The notes under the pieces were generated by a model. It was not told where the DNA came from. It saw nothing but the letters and a program-made list of their open reading frames with translations, and searched no databases. The translations under genes were made by a program, and so were the position numbers. A stretch of 64,000 nucleotides of DNA from Saccharospirillum sp. (lineage in GTDB: Bacteria; Pseudomonadota; Gammaproteobacteria; Pseudomonadales; Natronospirillaceae), in assembly GCA_022565595.1 (NCBI GenBank), contig JAIUML010000015.1:38167-102166 (forward strand). The letters are read 5' to 3'. Shown one piece after another: positions 27,594-36,764 of this stretch. The number at the start of each line of letters is the position of its first letter. Position 1 is the first letter of the stretch.

Positions 27594-28013
27594 ATGTCTC
27601 TAAAAGGCACTCGTACTGAGCAACACCTGAAAGACGCATTCTCTGGCGAATCCCAGGCCAACCGTCGTTACTTGTATTTCGCAGCAAAAGCGGACGTTGA
27701 AGGCTACAACGACGTTTCTACTGTATTTCGTTCGACCGCAGAAGGTGAAACGGGCCATGCTCATGGCCACCTGGAGTATCTCGAGCAGTCTGGCGATCCG
27801 GCGACGGGTTTGCCCATCGGTAGCACCGCCGACAACCTGAAAGCGGCCATCGCTGGCGAAACGCATGAGTACACCGACATGTACCCCGGCATGGCAAAAG
27901 ACGCTCGCGAGGAAGGCTTCGATGAGATTGCCGACTGGTTTGAAACGCTGGCCAAGGCGGAACGCAGCCACGCCAACCGCTTCCAGAAAGCCCTGGACAA
28001 TCTTGACGCCTGA
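27594..28013 (+). CDS. rubrerythrin-like diiron protein (no rubredoxin domain)
   Basis: 139 residues. The start at 27594 has GAGGTGG upstream. Four-helix bundle with diiron-type ligands: [32 protein letters not shown] and [11 protein letters not shown]. The C-terminal rubredoxin domain of classical rubrerythrin is absent. Such proteins reduce peroxide or store iron. It is followed by an Fe-S reductase-like gene and DUF3501; this trio recurs in proteobacteria and is likely one functional unit in peroxide defence or electron transfer. Confidence 0.88.
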   Translation: MSLKGTRTEQHLKDAFSGESQANRRYLYFAAKADVEGYNDVSTVFRSTAEGETGHAHGHLEYLEQSGDPATGLPIGSTADNLKAAIAGETHEYTDMYPGMAKDAREEGFDEIADWFETLAKAERSHANRFQKALDNLDA

Positions 28014-28043
28014 TGAAATAGCGACAGAGGGGAGTTGAGGTGA

Positions 28044-28066
28044 GCGGGCCCCTTATTGGGGCCCGC
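28044..28066 (+). terminator. GC-rich hairpin after the rubrerythrin gene
   Basis: GCGGGCCCC / GGGGCCCGC, 9-bp stem, 5-nt loop, with only a weak T tract. It may attenuate rather than fully end transcription into the Fe-S gene 37 bp later. Confidence 0.6.
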
Positions 28067-28102
28067 ATCTATTCACTGGTTTGCTGAAGCAGAGGTGTTT
28101 CG

Positions 28103-29446
28103 ATGAGTGCGAAAGGTACTGTCCGGGAAGGTAGCCTGGAGGCGCCCACGCGCCACCCTATTGATTGGCAAAGTGACGATTTTTATAACAAGGATTCACT
28201 GAATACTGAACTAGAACGTGTGTACGATATTTGCCATGGCTGTCGGCGTTGCGTCAGCCTGTGCGATTCATTCCCGACGCTGTTTGATCTTGTGGATGAA
28301 TCCGACACCATGGAAGTCGATGGTGTCGCCAAAGAGGATTACTACAAGGTTGCAGAACAGTGTTACCTCTGCGACCTCTGTTACATGACCAAATGCCCCT
28401 ATGTACCACCACACGAGTGGGCTGTGGATTTTCCGCATTTGATGTTACGGGCCAAGGCGGTGCATTTCCGTGAAGGAAAATCCCTTTTTCGAGATCGACT
28501 ACTGACCAGCACAGATACCGTGGGTGGTTTGATGTCGATTCCCCTGATGGACGTCACCGCCAATGCCATGAACGAAGTGGGGGCATTCCGCTCCGTGCTG
28601 GAAAAAGTATTGCACGTTCACAAGGAAGCACCGCTTCCCAAATACCACGCCAACACCTTGCGCAAGCGGAGCAAGAAATATGTCAAAGACCTTGGCCCGG
28701 AAGCGGTCAACGGTACGACCGGCAAGGTTGCGATCTTTGCCACCTGCTATGGCAACTTCAACAGCCCGGAAATTGGAGAGGACTTCTTCAAGGTCTATCA
28801 GCACAACGGCATTCAGGTTGAATTAACGCCTAAGGAAAACTGCTGTGGGATGCCCAAGCTGGAGTTGGGTGATCTGGAAACGGTGCGCAAGCTCAAGGAA
28901 AACAACATTCCCATGCTGGCGAAACTGGTGGACGAAGGCTATGACCTGATCGCTCCTGTGCCTTCCTGTGTCTTGATGTTCAAGCAGGAACTGCCTTTGA
29001 TGTTTCCGGATGATGCGGACGTCAAAAAAGTACAGAAGGCGTTTTTTGACCCCTTCGAATATCTCTGGCTTCGTCACAAAGGCGGCGCCTTGAATACCGA
29101 TTTCAAGATGGCACTCGGCGACATCAGCTATCAGGTCGCTTGCCATCAACGGGTACAGAACATCGGTATGAAAACCCGCGATGTATTGCAACTGGTGCCA
29201 GATACCAAAGTCGACGCCATAGAGCGTTGCTCTGGTCACGATGGTACCTATGCGGTGAAAGAAGAAACCCGCGACAAGTCCGTGAAAATTGCTCGGCCAG
29301 TGGTGCGCAAGGTCAATGATCACAAGCCCAAGCACTTTTCCAGCGATTGCCCCATGGCAGGCACACACATTGCCCATCTGGCAGACAGCGTCGACGCCGC
29401 CGAGCATCCGATGACCCTGTTGAGAATGGCCTACGGAATCAACTGA
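28103..29446 (+). CDS. heterodisulfide reductase-related Fe-S protein with CCG domains (GlpC-like)
   Basis: 447 residues. Two [4Fe-4S] ferredoxin-type clusters near the N-terminus (CHGCRRCVSLC at about residues 44-54, CYLCDLCYMTKCP at about 87-98), then two CCG-type cysteine domains (CYGNFNSPEIGED with CCGMPKLELGD; later CHQRVQNIGMK and CSGHDG). This is the layout of GlpC and HdrB-like subunits that pass electrons through Fe-S centres. Between the rubrerythrin and DUF3501 genes; it may supply electrons to the rubrerythrin. Confidence 0.87.
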   Translation: MSAKGTVREGSLEAPTRHPIDWQSDDFYNKDSLNTELERVYDICHGCRRCVSLCDSFPTLFDLVDESDTMEVDGVAKEDYYKVAEQCYLCDLCYMTKCPYVPPHEWAVDFPHLMLRAKAVHFREGKSLFRDRLLTSTDTVGGLMSIPLMDVTANAMNEVGAFRSVLEKVLHVHKEAPLPKYHANTLRKRSKKYVKDLGPEAVNGTTGKVAIFATCYGNFNSPEIGEDFFKVYQHNGIQVELTPKENCCGMPKLELGDLETVRKLKENNIPMLAKLVDEGYDLIAPVPSCVLMFKQELPLMFPDDADVKKVQKAFFDPFEYLWLRHKGGALNTDFKMALGDISYQVACHQRVQNIGMKTRDVLQLVPDTKVDAIERCSGHDGTYAVKEETRDKSVKIARPVVRKVNDHKPKHFSSDCPMAGTHIAHLADSVDAAEHPMTLLRMAYGIN

Positions 29447-29456
29447 GGAGACAACC

Positions 29457-30050
29457 ATGGCTCACCTATCCCGTTCCGATTTGTGGAGTCTTGAAGAATA
29501 CGCCCAGAAGCGCGCCGAGTTCCGCAAGACGGTGATCGAGCATAAGCAGAACCGTCAGCTGGCCCTGGGCGACCATGTGCGCTTGTTGTTCGAAGATGAA
29601 ATGACCATCCGCTACCAGATTCAGGAGATGTTGCGCATCGAGAAAGTCTTTGAAGCCGAGGGCATTCAGGACGAACTCGACGCTTACAACCCCTTGTTGC
29701 CGGACGGCAGCAACTGGAAATGCACCATGATGATCGAATTTGGCGACCCGGTATTGCGCAAGCAGGAGTTGGCTAAAATGATCGGCATTGAGCATACCGT
29801 CTGGATGCAGGTAGAAGGCTTTGAACCGGTCAAGCCCATTGCCAATGAAGACCTCGAGCGCAGCACGGATGAGAAAACCTCCAGTGTCCACTTCATGCGG
29901 TTTGAATTGACGGCTGAAATGGTCAAGGCTGCAAAGGCGGGAGCCAGGGTACTGGCGGGCATTGATCACTCATACTATCAAATAGGACCAATAGAGGTTC
30001 CGGCTAATGTCCGGGAGTTATTGGTCGCTGATCTGTCGACTGTGAATTAG
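29457..30050 (+). CDS. DUF3501 family protein
   Basis: 197 residues starting 10 bp after the Fe-S gene with GAGGAGACAACC upstream. Family features: EYAQKRAEFRKTVIEHKQNR, LGDHVRLLFEDEMTIRYQIQ, and GIDHSYY near the end. No known activity; its constant pairing with rubrerythrin and CCG Fe-S proteins suggests a role in the same redox pathway. Confidence 0.85.
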   Translation: MAHLSRSDLWSLEEYAQKRAEFRKTVIEHKQNRQLALGDHVRLLFEDEMTIRYQIQEMLRIEKVFEAEGIQDELDAYNPLLPDGSNWKCTMMIEFGDPVLRKQELAKMIGIEHTVWMQVEGFEPVKPIANEDLERSTDEKTSSVHFMRFELTAEMVKAAKAGARVLAGIDHSYYQIGPIEVPANVRELLVADLSTVN

Positions 30051-30200
30051 TCTTCCTGATGTTCTGGTGCTGCCGTTGGCAGCGCCAGGCTCTCATTTTG
30101 TGAGCGCCATCACTTTTCTGGTGCTTCAAGCCCCTGCTCAATGAAGCCCTGGTTGAAGAGTGTTATAGTGCCGACTCACTATTCACGATAAGGACGTAGT

Positions 30201-30665
30201 ATGAGAGCGCTAATACTAGCCAGCCTGTTGGCATCTGCTTCAACGCTTGCAATGGCGAGCGCAGACCCTGATTTGCTTGTAGGCCAATGGCAGTGCGATT
30301 TTGCCGAGCGCAGCGACGACATGACCATGGAAATGACGTCCCAGGTCACCTACGCGGCAGATCGCAGCGCCAACTTCGACATGGTGCTGGACATCGACAT
30401 CCCCGCCATGGGGCAGGCCCTGAAAATCGGCATGATCGGCGATGGCAGCTGGCAATTGGACGGTGATCAACTCCTGGTTACTACCAACAGCTTTGATGTA
30501 GAGAACCTGGGTGAACCCGGCCCCTTCGCAGACATGATGATCGGCCAGTTCGAGTCCGAAGACATGGTCGGCGTCGAGAGCCGCAGCACCATTGTTGAAC
30601 TGACCTCTTCCAGACTGGTAGAGCAGCCGGAAGACGGCGGACCGACGACGACCTGTACGAGGTAG
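30201..30665 (+). CDS. hypothetical secreted protein
   Basis: 154 residues with a Sec signal peptide (MRALILASLLASASTLAMAS, cleavage after ASA) and a beta-rich mature part with two Cys (WQCDF near the start, TTTCTR at the end) that may pair. AAGGACGTAGT precedes the ATG. No family recognised; a small lipocalin-like fold is possible. Confidence 0.7.
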   Translation: MRALILASLLASASTLAMASADPDLLVGQWQCDFAERSDDMTMEMTSQVTYAADRSANFDMVLDIDIPAMGQALKIGMIGDGSWQLDGDQLLVTTNSFDVENLGEPGPFADMMIGQFESEDMVGVESRSTIVELTSSRLVEQPEDGGPTTTCTR

Positions 30666-31168
30666 CAAGGCTCTATAAGGGGTTGGTCTGAATACTTTGA
30701 ATACAAATTCAGGCTTAACCCACAGGCGATTTCCCGCGTCGGCTGCCGGTGATGCCTTTTCGGGGTCGGGCGGGGTACCGCCAACTTACTCCTGCCCGGA
30801 GACCGGGCCGCCGCTCGTTATTCTACCGTTTCGCCCAACTGATCAGCTTTCCGTAGATATATTTCGATCCATTGTCGCACCGAGTGTCTGTAGCGAGTCA
30901 CGTTGAGTCTTGATAAAAACGATGGTTCAGGCTGCGTCGTCAAAAAGGCTTTGAGGCCGCCTCCTGAACGCCAAATGGTGATTGACCTGCAATCACGGTA
31001 AAGGGGGTAGTGAAGTGTGGTTGATGCAAAGAAGGATGAGCTGGCAAGTTTAGAAATTATGTTATAATTCAACTAAACTGTTGGTATGCTTGGTTGTTTA
31101 TTGAACAATCATCAAGCCTTTGTGCTTTGGCGTACCCTCTATACCTATAAAACTATGTAAGAGCCGAT
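30666..31168. other. intergenic region upstream of iacR
   Basis: 503 bp. The first part is GC-rich without a convincing gene. The last about 130 bp are AT-rich and hold the palindromic promoter of iacR. Confidence 0.6.
31047..31079 (+). promoter_or_regulatory. palindromic operator over the iacR promoter
   Basis: Nested inverted repeats: outer AGTTTAG / CTAAACT, inner AATTAT, GTT, ATAATT. The inner repeat contains a perfect -10 (TATAAT at 31063). Typical of an autoregulated MarR-family operator. It shares the 10-mer TTTAGTTGAA (minus strand) with a site upstream of the TRAP operon at 42706. Confidence 0.65.
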
Positions 31169-31648
31169 ATGACAGTCTTTAACAGTAGAGAGCAGGAGCT
31201 GGCCAGTTATTTGCCGGCCTCACCTGATTTTAAGCCCGGGCTGTCTCCCTTTTATTGGGTTGCCCGCTTAAGTGCGAAATACAGTGCCAGGATGGATGCG
31301 ATATTGAAACCTTTGGGTTTAAATTCGGCCAAGTGGCGTGTGCTGATGATTGTGCATGAATACCAGCAAATCAGTATGTCGGATATTGCAACTCACGTAG
31401 TGGCTAAATTATCAACCATCACTAAAACAGTTTACCGTATGCAGGATGATGGTTTGCTACAAACCCGGCCTTCTGCCCAGGATGCGCGTGTGACCGAGGT
31501 GTATCTAACGGATTTGGGTGTGCAAAAGTTGGCAGAAGCACGTCAGGCCGCTACGCGCTTGATCAGCAGTGCTTTGGATGATCTTTCAGACCAGGAAGTA
31601 GCTGTTTTTACTCGAACTCTGGATAAAGTTTTCCACAATTTGACCTGA
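31169..31648 (+). CDS. iacR: MarR-family regulator, probable IacR
   Basis: 159 residues, winged helix: WRVLMIVHEYQQISMSDIAT, then HVVAKLSTITKTVYRMQDDG and the wing TRPSAQDARVTEVYLTDLG. In characterised iac clusters IacR represses the operon and is released by indole-3-acetate; the same role is inferred here from context. Convergent with the catabolic operon ending at 31696, and preceded by a palindromic operator. Confidence 0.82.
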   Translation: MTVFNSREQELASYLPASPDFKPGLSPFYWVARLSAKYSARMDAILKPLGLNSAKWRVLMIVHEYQQISMSDIATHVVAKLSTITKTVYRMQDDGLLQTRPSAQDARVTEVYLTDLGVQKLAEARQAATRLISSALDDLSDQEVAVFTRTLDKVFHNLT

Positions 31649-31695
31649 ATGGAAGTGTGCCTCTGCGCGTCCTTGCGTAGGGCTTTTTGAGGCTT

Positions 31696-32619
31696 TCAGC
31701 CAACAGATTGAATCAGTGTTTTCAGGCCGCTTCTTAGCGCATCCACTTGCTCATTGCTCAGTCCACTCAGGGCGCTTTTTTCATGCTCAAAGGCCATGTT
31801 CAGTAGCTTTTGGGCTTGTTCCTGGCCTTTGTCGGTTAGGCTTACCAGGCCTTGGCTGTTTTCATTGATCAGGGCTTTTTCTTTGAGCCAGTCCAGTGTG
31901 TCGGACAGTTCCTGCGGCGGCTGGAAGACTCTTTGGCCTATGCTTTGGGCGTCCAGTGGGGCTTTGTCGGTCAATAAAGTGAGTACGCGCCATTCTTCTG
32001 CGGTTATGTTGAAGGCTTGCAGCTTGGGGTAAAAGTGGTCGCAGTAAGCCGATAACGCTTGCCGCAACAAAAACAACATGTAGTCGTTCAGTAGGCCGCC
32101 ATCGGTAATTCGGCTTGAGTCGCTGTTTTTCATGGTGGGGTGCATGTCTGATACCGCATAGCGCCCATTATGAAAAACGAGGGAGTTTACGTTTTCGGCA
32201 TAGTGGTAGTTGAGCACTTCTCCAACAATGATGTAGTGGTCACCCCCTTCGTACACGTTCCAGGTACGGCACTCAAATTGAGCGGCGGCGCCATCAATGA
32301 GTGCAATGTCGCCTTTGCCGCGCCCGATGGTGATGCCGCTGAATTTATCTTCGCCACGCCTTGCAAAACGGTTGGAGAGTTCAACCTGGCTGTCGTTAAG
32401 TACATTGATGGCAAAAAACTCCGCTGTGCGGAAGGTATCGGCTCCGTAGTTGTTTTTATCGATGCTCCACAATATAAGCGCTGGATCGATTGAAACCGAG
32501 TTAAAGCTGCTGGCGGTCATACCCAAATCTTCACCATTTTGATCACGAGTGGTAACAATGGTGACACCGGTGGCAAATTTGCCCAGCGCTCGGCGAAAGT
32601 CTTTTGCATCAAAATTCAT
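31696..32619 (-). CDS. iacG: flavin reductase with C-terminal MarR-like domain, IacG-like
   Basis: 307 residues. Residues about 1-165 are an HpaC-type flavin reductase domain (RRALGKFATGVTIVTTRDQN, MTASSFNSVSIDPALI, NRFARRGEDKF). Residues about 175-307 look like a MarR winged helix (LQAFNITAEEWRVLTLLTDK, LVSLTDKGQEQAQKLL). The same arrangement is known in the C1 reductase of Acinetobacter p-hydroxyphenylacetate hydroxylase, where the MarR-like part binds substrate and controls reduction. It probably supplies FMNH2/FADH2 to IacA. Last gene of the operon. GGAGAACACC ribosome site. Confidence 0.85.
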   Translation of the reverse strand: MNFDAKDFRRALGKFATGVTIVTTRDQNGEDLGMTASSFNSVSIDPALILWSIDKNNYGADTFRTAEFFAINVLNDSQVELSNRFARRGEDKFSGITIGRGKGDIALIDGAAAQFECRTWNVYEGGDHYIIVGEVLNYHYAENVNSLVFHNGRYAVSDMHPTMKNSDSSRITDGGLLNDYMLFLLRQALSAYCDHFYPKLQAFNITAEEWRVLTLLTDKAPLDAQSIGQRVFQPPQELSDTLDWLKEKALINENSQGLVSLTDKGQEQAQKLLNMAFEHEKSALSGLSNEQVDALRSGLKTLIQSVG

Positions 32620-32628
32620 GGTGTTCTC

Positions 32629-33582
32629 CTAGATGTCGAGTACCAAACGTTCAGAAAGTGCTCTTGAGCAGCAAATGGCCATTTGGTCGTTATCTTCTTT
32701 TTCTTCTTCGGTTAAAAAGTGGTCTTTATGGTCGGGGGTGCCTTCAATAACATCGCAAATGCAGGTGCCGCAAACGCCTTGCTCACAGGAGACATCCACT
32801 TTAATGCCTGCGGCTTTGAGGGCGTCAGCGATGGATTGGCCGTCTTCAACCTGAACGGTTACGCCACTGGATTGAGCGACCACCTCAAAGGCACCTCCGG
32901 AAAGATCCACTTCGGCGTTGAAGTATTCATAGTGCAGTGCGGAGTCATCAAGGCCTGCGGCTTTGGCTTGAGCCATCACCCAGTCCATGTAGCCACCAGG
33001 GCCGCATACATAAAGATGGGTATCCTTGGGGGCCTGTTCGATTAGGCGTTTGGGGTCAAAACGGGCGTTAGGGTCGTCATCGGGATGAAGCACCAACTGA
33101 TCGCCAAATTGGTTTTTAAGTTCATCCAGGAAGGCGGCAGTGCCGAGCGAGCGCATGCTGTAATGTAACTCAAAGGAGGAGCCGGCCCGCTTTAGGCTGT
33201 AAGCCATGGCGATCATGGGAGTAATCCCGATGCCGCCGCCGCACAGCAGGCTGTGTCTGGCTTCACCATGAAGCGGAAACTGGTTGCGCGGCTCGCTGAT
33301 CAGCACTTCGGTTCCAGGTTGTAACAGGTTATGGACAGCAACCGAGCCACCTCGGGATGCAGGGTCTTTTAACACACCCAGACGGTAGTGATTGCGTTCG
33401 GCTGGGTCATTGCAGAGGGAGTATTGACGGCTCAAGTCTTCCCCCAGTTGAACATCCAGATGGGCACCGGCTTCAAAGGCGGGCAGTTCTGTACCATCGG
33501 CCGTTGCTAACGCCAGTACGACAATATCAGGGGTGTGCATTTGCCGGTCAGTGACCTTCACCTTGAGTGTTTTTGTGCTCAT
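32629..33582 (-). CDS. iacF: ferredoxin reductase component of a ring-hydroxylating oxygenase, IacF-like
   Basis: 317 residues of the phthalate dioxygenase reductase (PDR/VanB) type: FMN-binding barrel (HLDVQLGEDLSRQYSLCND), NAD domain (LLCGGGIGITPMIAMAYSL) and a C-terminal plant-type [2Fe-2S] cluster (CEQGVCGTC, later ICC). It carries electrons from NADH to the IacCD Rieske oxygenase. Starts 39 bp after the SDR gene. Confidence 0.88.
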   Translation of the reverse strand: MSTKTLKVKVTDRQMHTPDIVVLALATADGTELPAFEAGAHLDVQLGEDLSRQYSLCNDPAERNHYRLGVLKDPASRGGSVAVHNLLQPGTEVLISEPRNQFPLHGEARHSLLCGGGIGITPMIAMAYSLKRAGSSFELHYSMRSLGTAAFLDELKNQFGDQLVLHPDDDPNARFDPKRLIEQAPKDTHLYVCGPGGYMDWVMAQAKAAGLDDSALHYEYFNAEVDLSGGAFEVVAQSSGVTVQVEDGQSIADALKAAGIKVDVSCEQGVCGTCICDVIEGTPDHKDHFLTEEEKEDNDQMAICCSRALSERLVLDI

Positions 33583-33621
33583 CTTGCTATTCTCAACCTT
33601 TCATAAAAAAGCGCTGACGGG

Positions 33622-34377
33622 TCAGCGCATAAAAATTCCGCCATTAATATCCCAGGCGGCACCGGTGATGAACCCGGATTCGGGCCGTGCCAAATGCAGT
33701 ACCGTTTGAGCAACCCAGGCTGGGTTACCCAGGGCTTTGACCGGGATAATGCTATTAATGATGGCATTGAGCTTTTCTTCGGGAACGGCTTCACGAACGA
33801 TGGGTAAATCGAGCGGGCCGGGTGCCACGGCGTTCACCGTGACCCCTTGTTCGGCCAGTTGGCGCGCAAAGATTTTGGTCATGGTTAAAACGCCACCTTT
33901 GGCAGAGGCATAGTGGGCCCCGGCTGCGGTGCCCCCATTCTGGCCTGCCAAAGAGGCAATGTTGATGATGCGACCATAGCCCTGGTCGGCAAAGTATTGA
34001 CCGAATACCTGGCATCCAAAGAAGGGGCCGCGCAGGTTAACGGCAATGACCTGGTCAAACTCTTCAGCCGTAATGTCCATAGGGGCTGTAGTCAGTGTTA
34101 AGGCAGCGTTGTTAACAAAGGCCTGTACAGTGCCCCAGGTGTTTTTGACGCAGTCCAGGACTTCAATAAACTGAGCTTTTTCAGTGACGTCCAGAGCAAG
34201 GGCCAGGGTTCGGCTGGCTTCGGGGTCTATGGCTTGCGCAGTGTCTTTAACGGCTTGTAAATCTCTATCCGTCAAGGCGACGCGAAAGCCTGCATTCAGG
34301 AAGGCCTGGGCGATATGGCCGCCCAAACCTTTACCTGCCCCGGTGATGACAACAACGGGTTCGATTGGTTGTGTCAT
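33622..34377 (-). CDS. iacE: short-chain dehydrogenase/reductase, IacE-like
   Basis: 251 residues. Rossmann glycine motif TGAGKGLG at about residues 12-19, NNAALT, the catalytic Ser-Tyr-Lys region (NIASLAGQ, HYASAKGG) and ending DINGGIFMR. In iac clusters it is assigned to oxidation or reduction of an oxindole acetate intermediate. GGAGCC ribosome site; in operon. Confidence 0.87.
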   Translation of the reverse strand: MTQPIEPVVVITGAGKGLGGHIAQAFLNAGFRVALTDRDLQAVKDTAQAIDPEASRTLALALDVTEKAQFIEVLDCVKNTWGTVQAFVNNAALTLTTAPMDITAEEFDQVIAVNLRGPFFGCQVFGQYFADQGYGRIINIASLAGQNGGTAAGAHYASAKGGVLTMTKIFARQLAEQGVTVNAVAPGPLDLPIVREAVPEEKLNAIINSIIPVKALGNPAWVAQTVLHLARPESGFITGAAWDINGGIFMR

Positions 34378-34386
34378 ATCAGGCTC

Positions 34387-34869
34387 CTAGAAAACAAAGG
34401 CTACGGTACGCAGATAAGCGTTGGAATTGAGCAAACGCACGACTTTTTGGTGCAGAACAAAGCTGTCACCCTGGCGCTTGAGTCGGTATTCCAGGTCGGC
34501 TGAGTAATGAATGGTTTGGTCGTGACGCACTTCGCTCAGCTGCATGGCACAACGGGCCTCCACAAGGTCACCTTCGGTCGCGGTGATGCGAAAGCGTGAT
34601 ACGCTGCGAATGGTACGCTCCATGGCATTGCTGGATACGGACTCACCGCCCATAAAGCGTTTAACACGCAGTTCACGCATTTCGGCATCGTCGTAAGCAA
34701 AATTCAGATGGCTGGCATAGTCGGTGGTGTTCTGGTCAATGGGGACTATGTACAAACCATCATCTGACCAAAGAGAAAGCCAGTCCTGATACTCTTTGTG
34801 GTCCAGCAAGTCGGCTTCGTAGCTGATGAATTCAGCCACAGCGTTAAAAAGAGTTGGGTTAGGGGTCAT
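34387..34869 (-). CDS. iacD: ring-hydroxylating dioxygenase beta subunit, IacD-like
   Basis: 160 residues, cone-shaped NTF2-like beta subunit (FISYEADLLDHKEYQDWLSL, WSDDGLYIVPI). The start at 34869 is an ATG with GGAGG upstream; the frame's two extra codons would use TTG. It follows the alpha subunit stop by 2 bp (TGATCATG). Forms the oxygenase with IacC. Confidence 0.88.
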   Translation of the reverse strand: MTPNPTLFNAVAEFISYEADLLDHKEYQDWLSLWSDDGLYIVPIDQNTTDYASHLNFAYDDAEMRELRVKRFMGGESVSSNAMERTIRSVSRFRITATEGDLVEARCAMQLSEVRHDQTIHYSADLEYRLKRQGDSFVLHQKVVRLLNSNAYLRTVAFVF

Positions 34870-34871
34870 GA

Positions 34872-36164
34872 TCAAGCCTCCTTGGAATCAGCCGTCATGG
34901 AACGGAGCCATTGTTGATAGGCTGCGCGCATGCCGGTTTCAGAGCAAACGGCACCGGCCACATTGCCGTCTTTTGAAGTATGGAGATTAGCCTGGCCTCG
35001 GTTGAGCAAAATCCAGCCATCGGTGCCGGATTGAGCGCCTTTTTGCACTCGCTCCCAGGCTTCGGCATCGTCGGGGGTGCCAAAACCCATAGGGCCCTGG
35101 AAGTGCTCATGCAAACGCATGCGTTTTTGATTAAAGGCTTCCGGGGCACCCTCACCACCAATGGCAACGTGATGAATTTCAGTCTCCCCGACTGAAACGG
35201 GGTTCAGAACGCGGAAAAAGGCCATCGAGCAGGCGACATTGGGGTACAGGTTCAGGTTAAAGCCGGTGCCATGTGCGGCACGAACCAGTTTGCGCACCTC
35301 AGCTTCCTCATGGCCTTCTGCGCGCAGGGCCTCAGCCAGTTGCTCAAAGCGTTCAGGTATGGGTTCATCCAGGTTATCTTCCAGGTTAACCAGTTCGGGG
35401 ATCATGACCATAACACTGTGGCCGTTGCCCAGGTCTTCGACATAGCCAGCGCCATCCAGGAAGTCAAAAATATCGGATGTCTGATCATCCAGCGAAGAAA
35501 TAAAGGATTTGTGAATGATTGGAAAGTGGTATGCATCGGTGGTGTTTTCCAACTGGATTTTCCAGTTACCCGGAAAACGGAAACGATGATCACCCAGCAC
35601 TTTAACCGGATAACCACCACCTTGCTTCATAAAGAGGTCAATCCATTTTTTGGCTCCGCCCAGAAAATCTTCGAGTGATTCAATTTGATCATTAAAGGTA
35701 GCGAAGACCATGCCGTTGTAAGTTTCATGACGCAATTTATCGAGCGGATAATCCTTCTTATCGATCACGCCCTCGTATTCTTCCGGCTTGGGCAAGGCAC
35801 GTAATTCACCATTAAGGGCATAGCCCCAGCCATGATATGGGCAGGTGAAGGCACGGGTTTTTCCTTTTTTGCCTTCGCATACGGTGGCACCACGGTGCTT
35901 GCAACGGTTAACCAGTACATGGAGTTCCTTTTTTCGGTCACGGCTTAAAATAACCGACTGACGGCCGATCGTGGCCGTTTTGTAGCTACCAACTTCGGGC
36001 ACTTCGCTCTCGTGGCCAACCCAAACCCAGGTATTGTTAAAAATACGATCGAGTTCTTGCTCAAAGATTTCGGGGTCGGAATAGAGTGATTTATGAACCC
36101 GGTCTTCTTTAACGCGTTCTTCCAGGCTCATTTCAATGGCTTGGCTGTTGATGAGTTCAGTCAT
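34872..36164 (-). CDS. iacC: Rieske ring-hydroxylating dioxygenase alpha subunit, IacC-like
   Basis: 430 residues. Rieske ligands Cys88, His90, Cys108, His111 (CKHRGATVCEG, FTCPYHGWGY). Mononuclear iron site Asp210/His213/His218 region (NTTDAYHFPIIHKSF), with a conserved acidic stretch near 385. Catalyses ring oxidation in the indole-3-acetate route toward catechol. GAGGACTGAACC ribosome site. Confidence 0.9.
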   Translation of the reverse strand: MTELINSQAIEMSLEERVKEDRVHKSLYSDPEIFEQELDRIFNNTWVWVGHESEVPEVGSYKTATIGRQSVILSRDRKKELHVLVNRCKHRGATVCEGKKGKTRAFTCPYHGWGYALNGELRALPKPEEYEGVIDKKDYPLDKLRHETYNGMVFATFNDQIESLEDFLGGAKKWIDLFMKQGGGYPVKVLGDHRFRFPGNWKIQLENTTDAYHFPIIHKSFISSLDDQTSDIFDFLDGAGYVEDLGNGHSVMVMIPELVNLEDNLDEPIPERFEQLAEALRAEGHEEAEVRKLVRAAHGTGFNLNLYPNVACSMAFFRVLNPVSVGETEIHHVAIGGEGAPEAFNQKRMRLHEHFQGPMGFGTPDDAEAWERVQKGAQSGTDGWILLNRGQANLHTSKDGNVAGAVCSETGMRAAYQQWLRSMTADSKEA

Positions 36165-36203
36165 GGTTCAGTCCTCAAATATTTAACTCATGAAGCAGAG
36201 TGA

Positions 36204-36737
36204 TTACGCTTTGGGTTTATCCGGTACGGGTAAATCGGCCGGTTGATCCCAGGGCGTGCTAACAGGCCGGTTAAATAGGCTTTCAGTCTGAAAAAAATTG
36301 ATGCGCCATGAGCCGCCGGCCTCTTTGCGAAATTCAGCTGTGATTTGTGCACTGCTCAGTTGCGAGCGGCCATCCTTGAAGCTGGAAGTTTGCAGCAGAA
36401 GCCACTTGCCCTGAGCGTTGGAGCCGGTAACGTTGATGACTTCTGAAGTCAAGAAATGGACGTTTAGCTCAAAGTGGCCGGGTGCTTTGGTGTACTTTGA
36501 AAACAGGGCGCGCACGGCTTCCTTGCCTACATGACGGCCAAAGGTTTTGGCATAGCGCCCCCCTTTGCCCTGCCAGGTTGCATCCGTGGTAAAGAGCTCC
36601 ATCAGCAAGTCAAGATCAAAACCCACATCCAGAGCATCGCACAAGCGCATATACCGGTTCATGCAGGCACGGACTTTTTTTTCATCTTCCAGTTCGGTCA
36701 AACGCGCTAATAGAGTGGGCTCGTTGATCTCGGTCAT
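36204..36737 (-). CDS. iacI: SnoaL/NTF2-like protein, IacI-like
   Basis: 177 residues of the SnoaL-like NTF2 fold: LEDEKKVRACMNRYMRLCDA, then LLMELFTTDATWQGKG. Similar in fold to the dioxygenase beta subunit. In iac clusters IacI is a small protein needed for an intermediate step; exact role uncertain. AAAGGAGACG ribosome site. Confidence 0.8.
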   Translation of the reverse strand: MTEINEPTLLARLTELEDEKKVRACMNRYMRLCDALDVGFDLDLLMELFTTDATWQGKGGRYAKTFGRHVGKEAVRALFSKYTKAPGHFELNVHFLTSEVINVTGSNAQGKWLLLQTSSFKDGRSQLSSAQITAEFRKEAGGSWRINFFQTESLFNRPVSTPWDQPADLPVPDKPKA

Positions 36738-36764
36738 GAACGTCTCCTTTGCGTTAAATGTGGC

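Noticed and set aside
30818..31072. 84-codon minus-strand frame before iacR
   Set aside because: No recognised family, no ribosome site, and its start lies inside the palindromic promoter. It could be a fragment of something, but I cannot name it.
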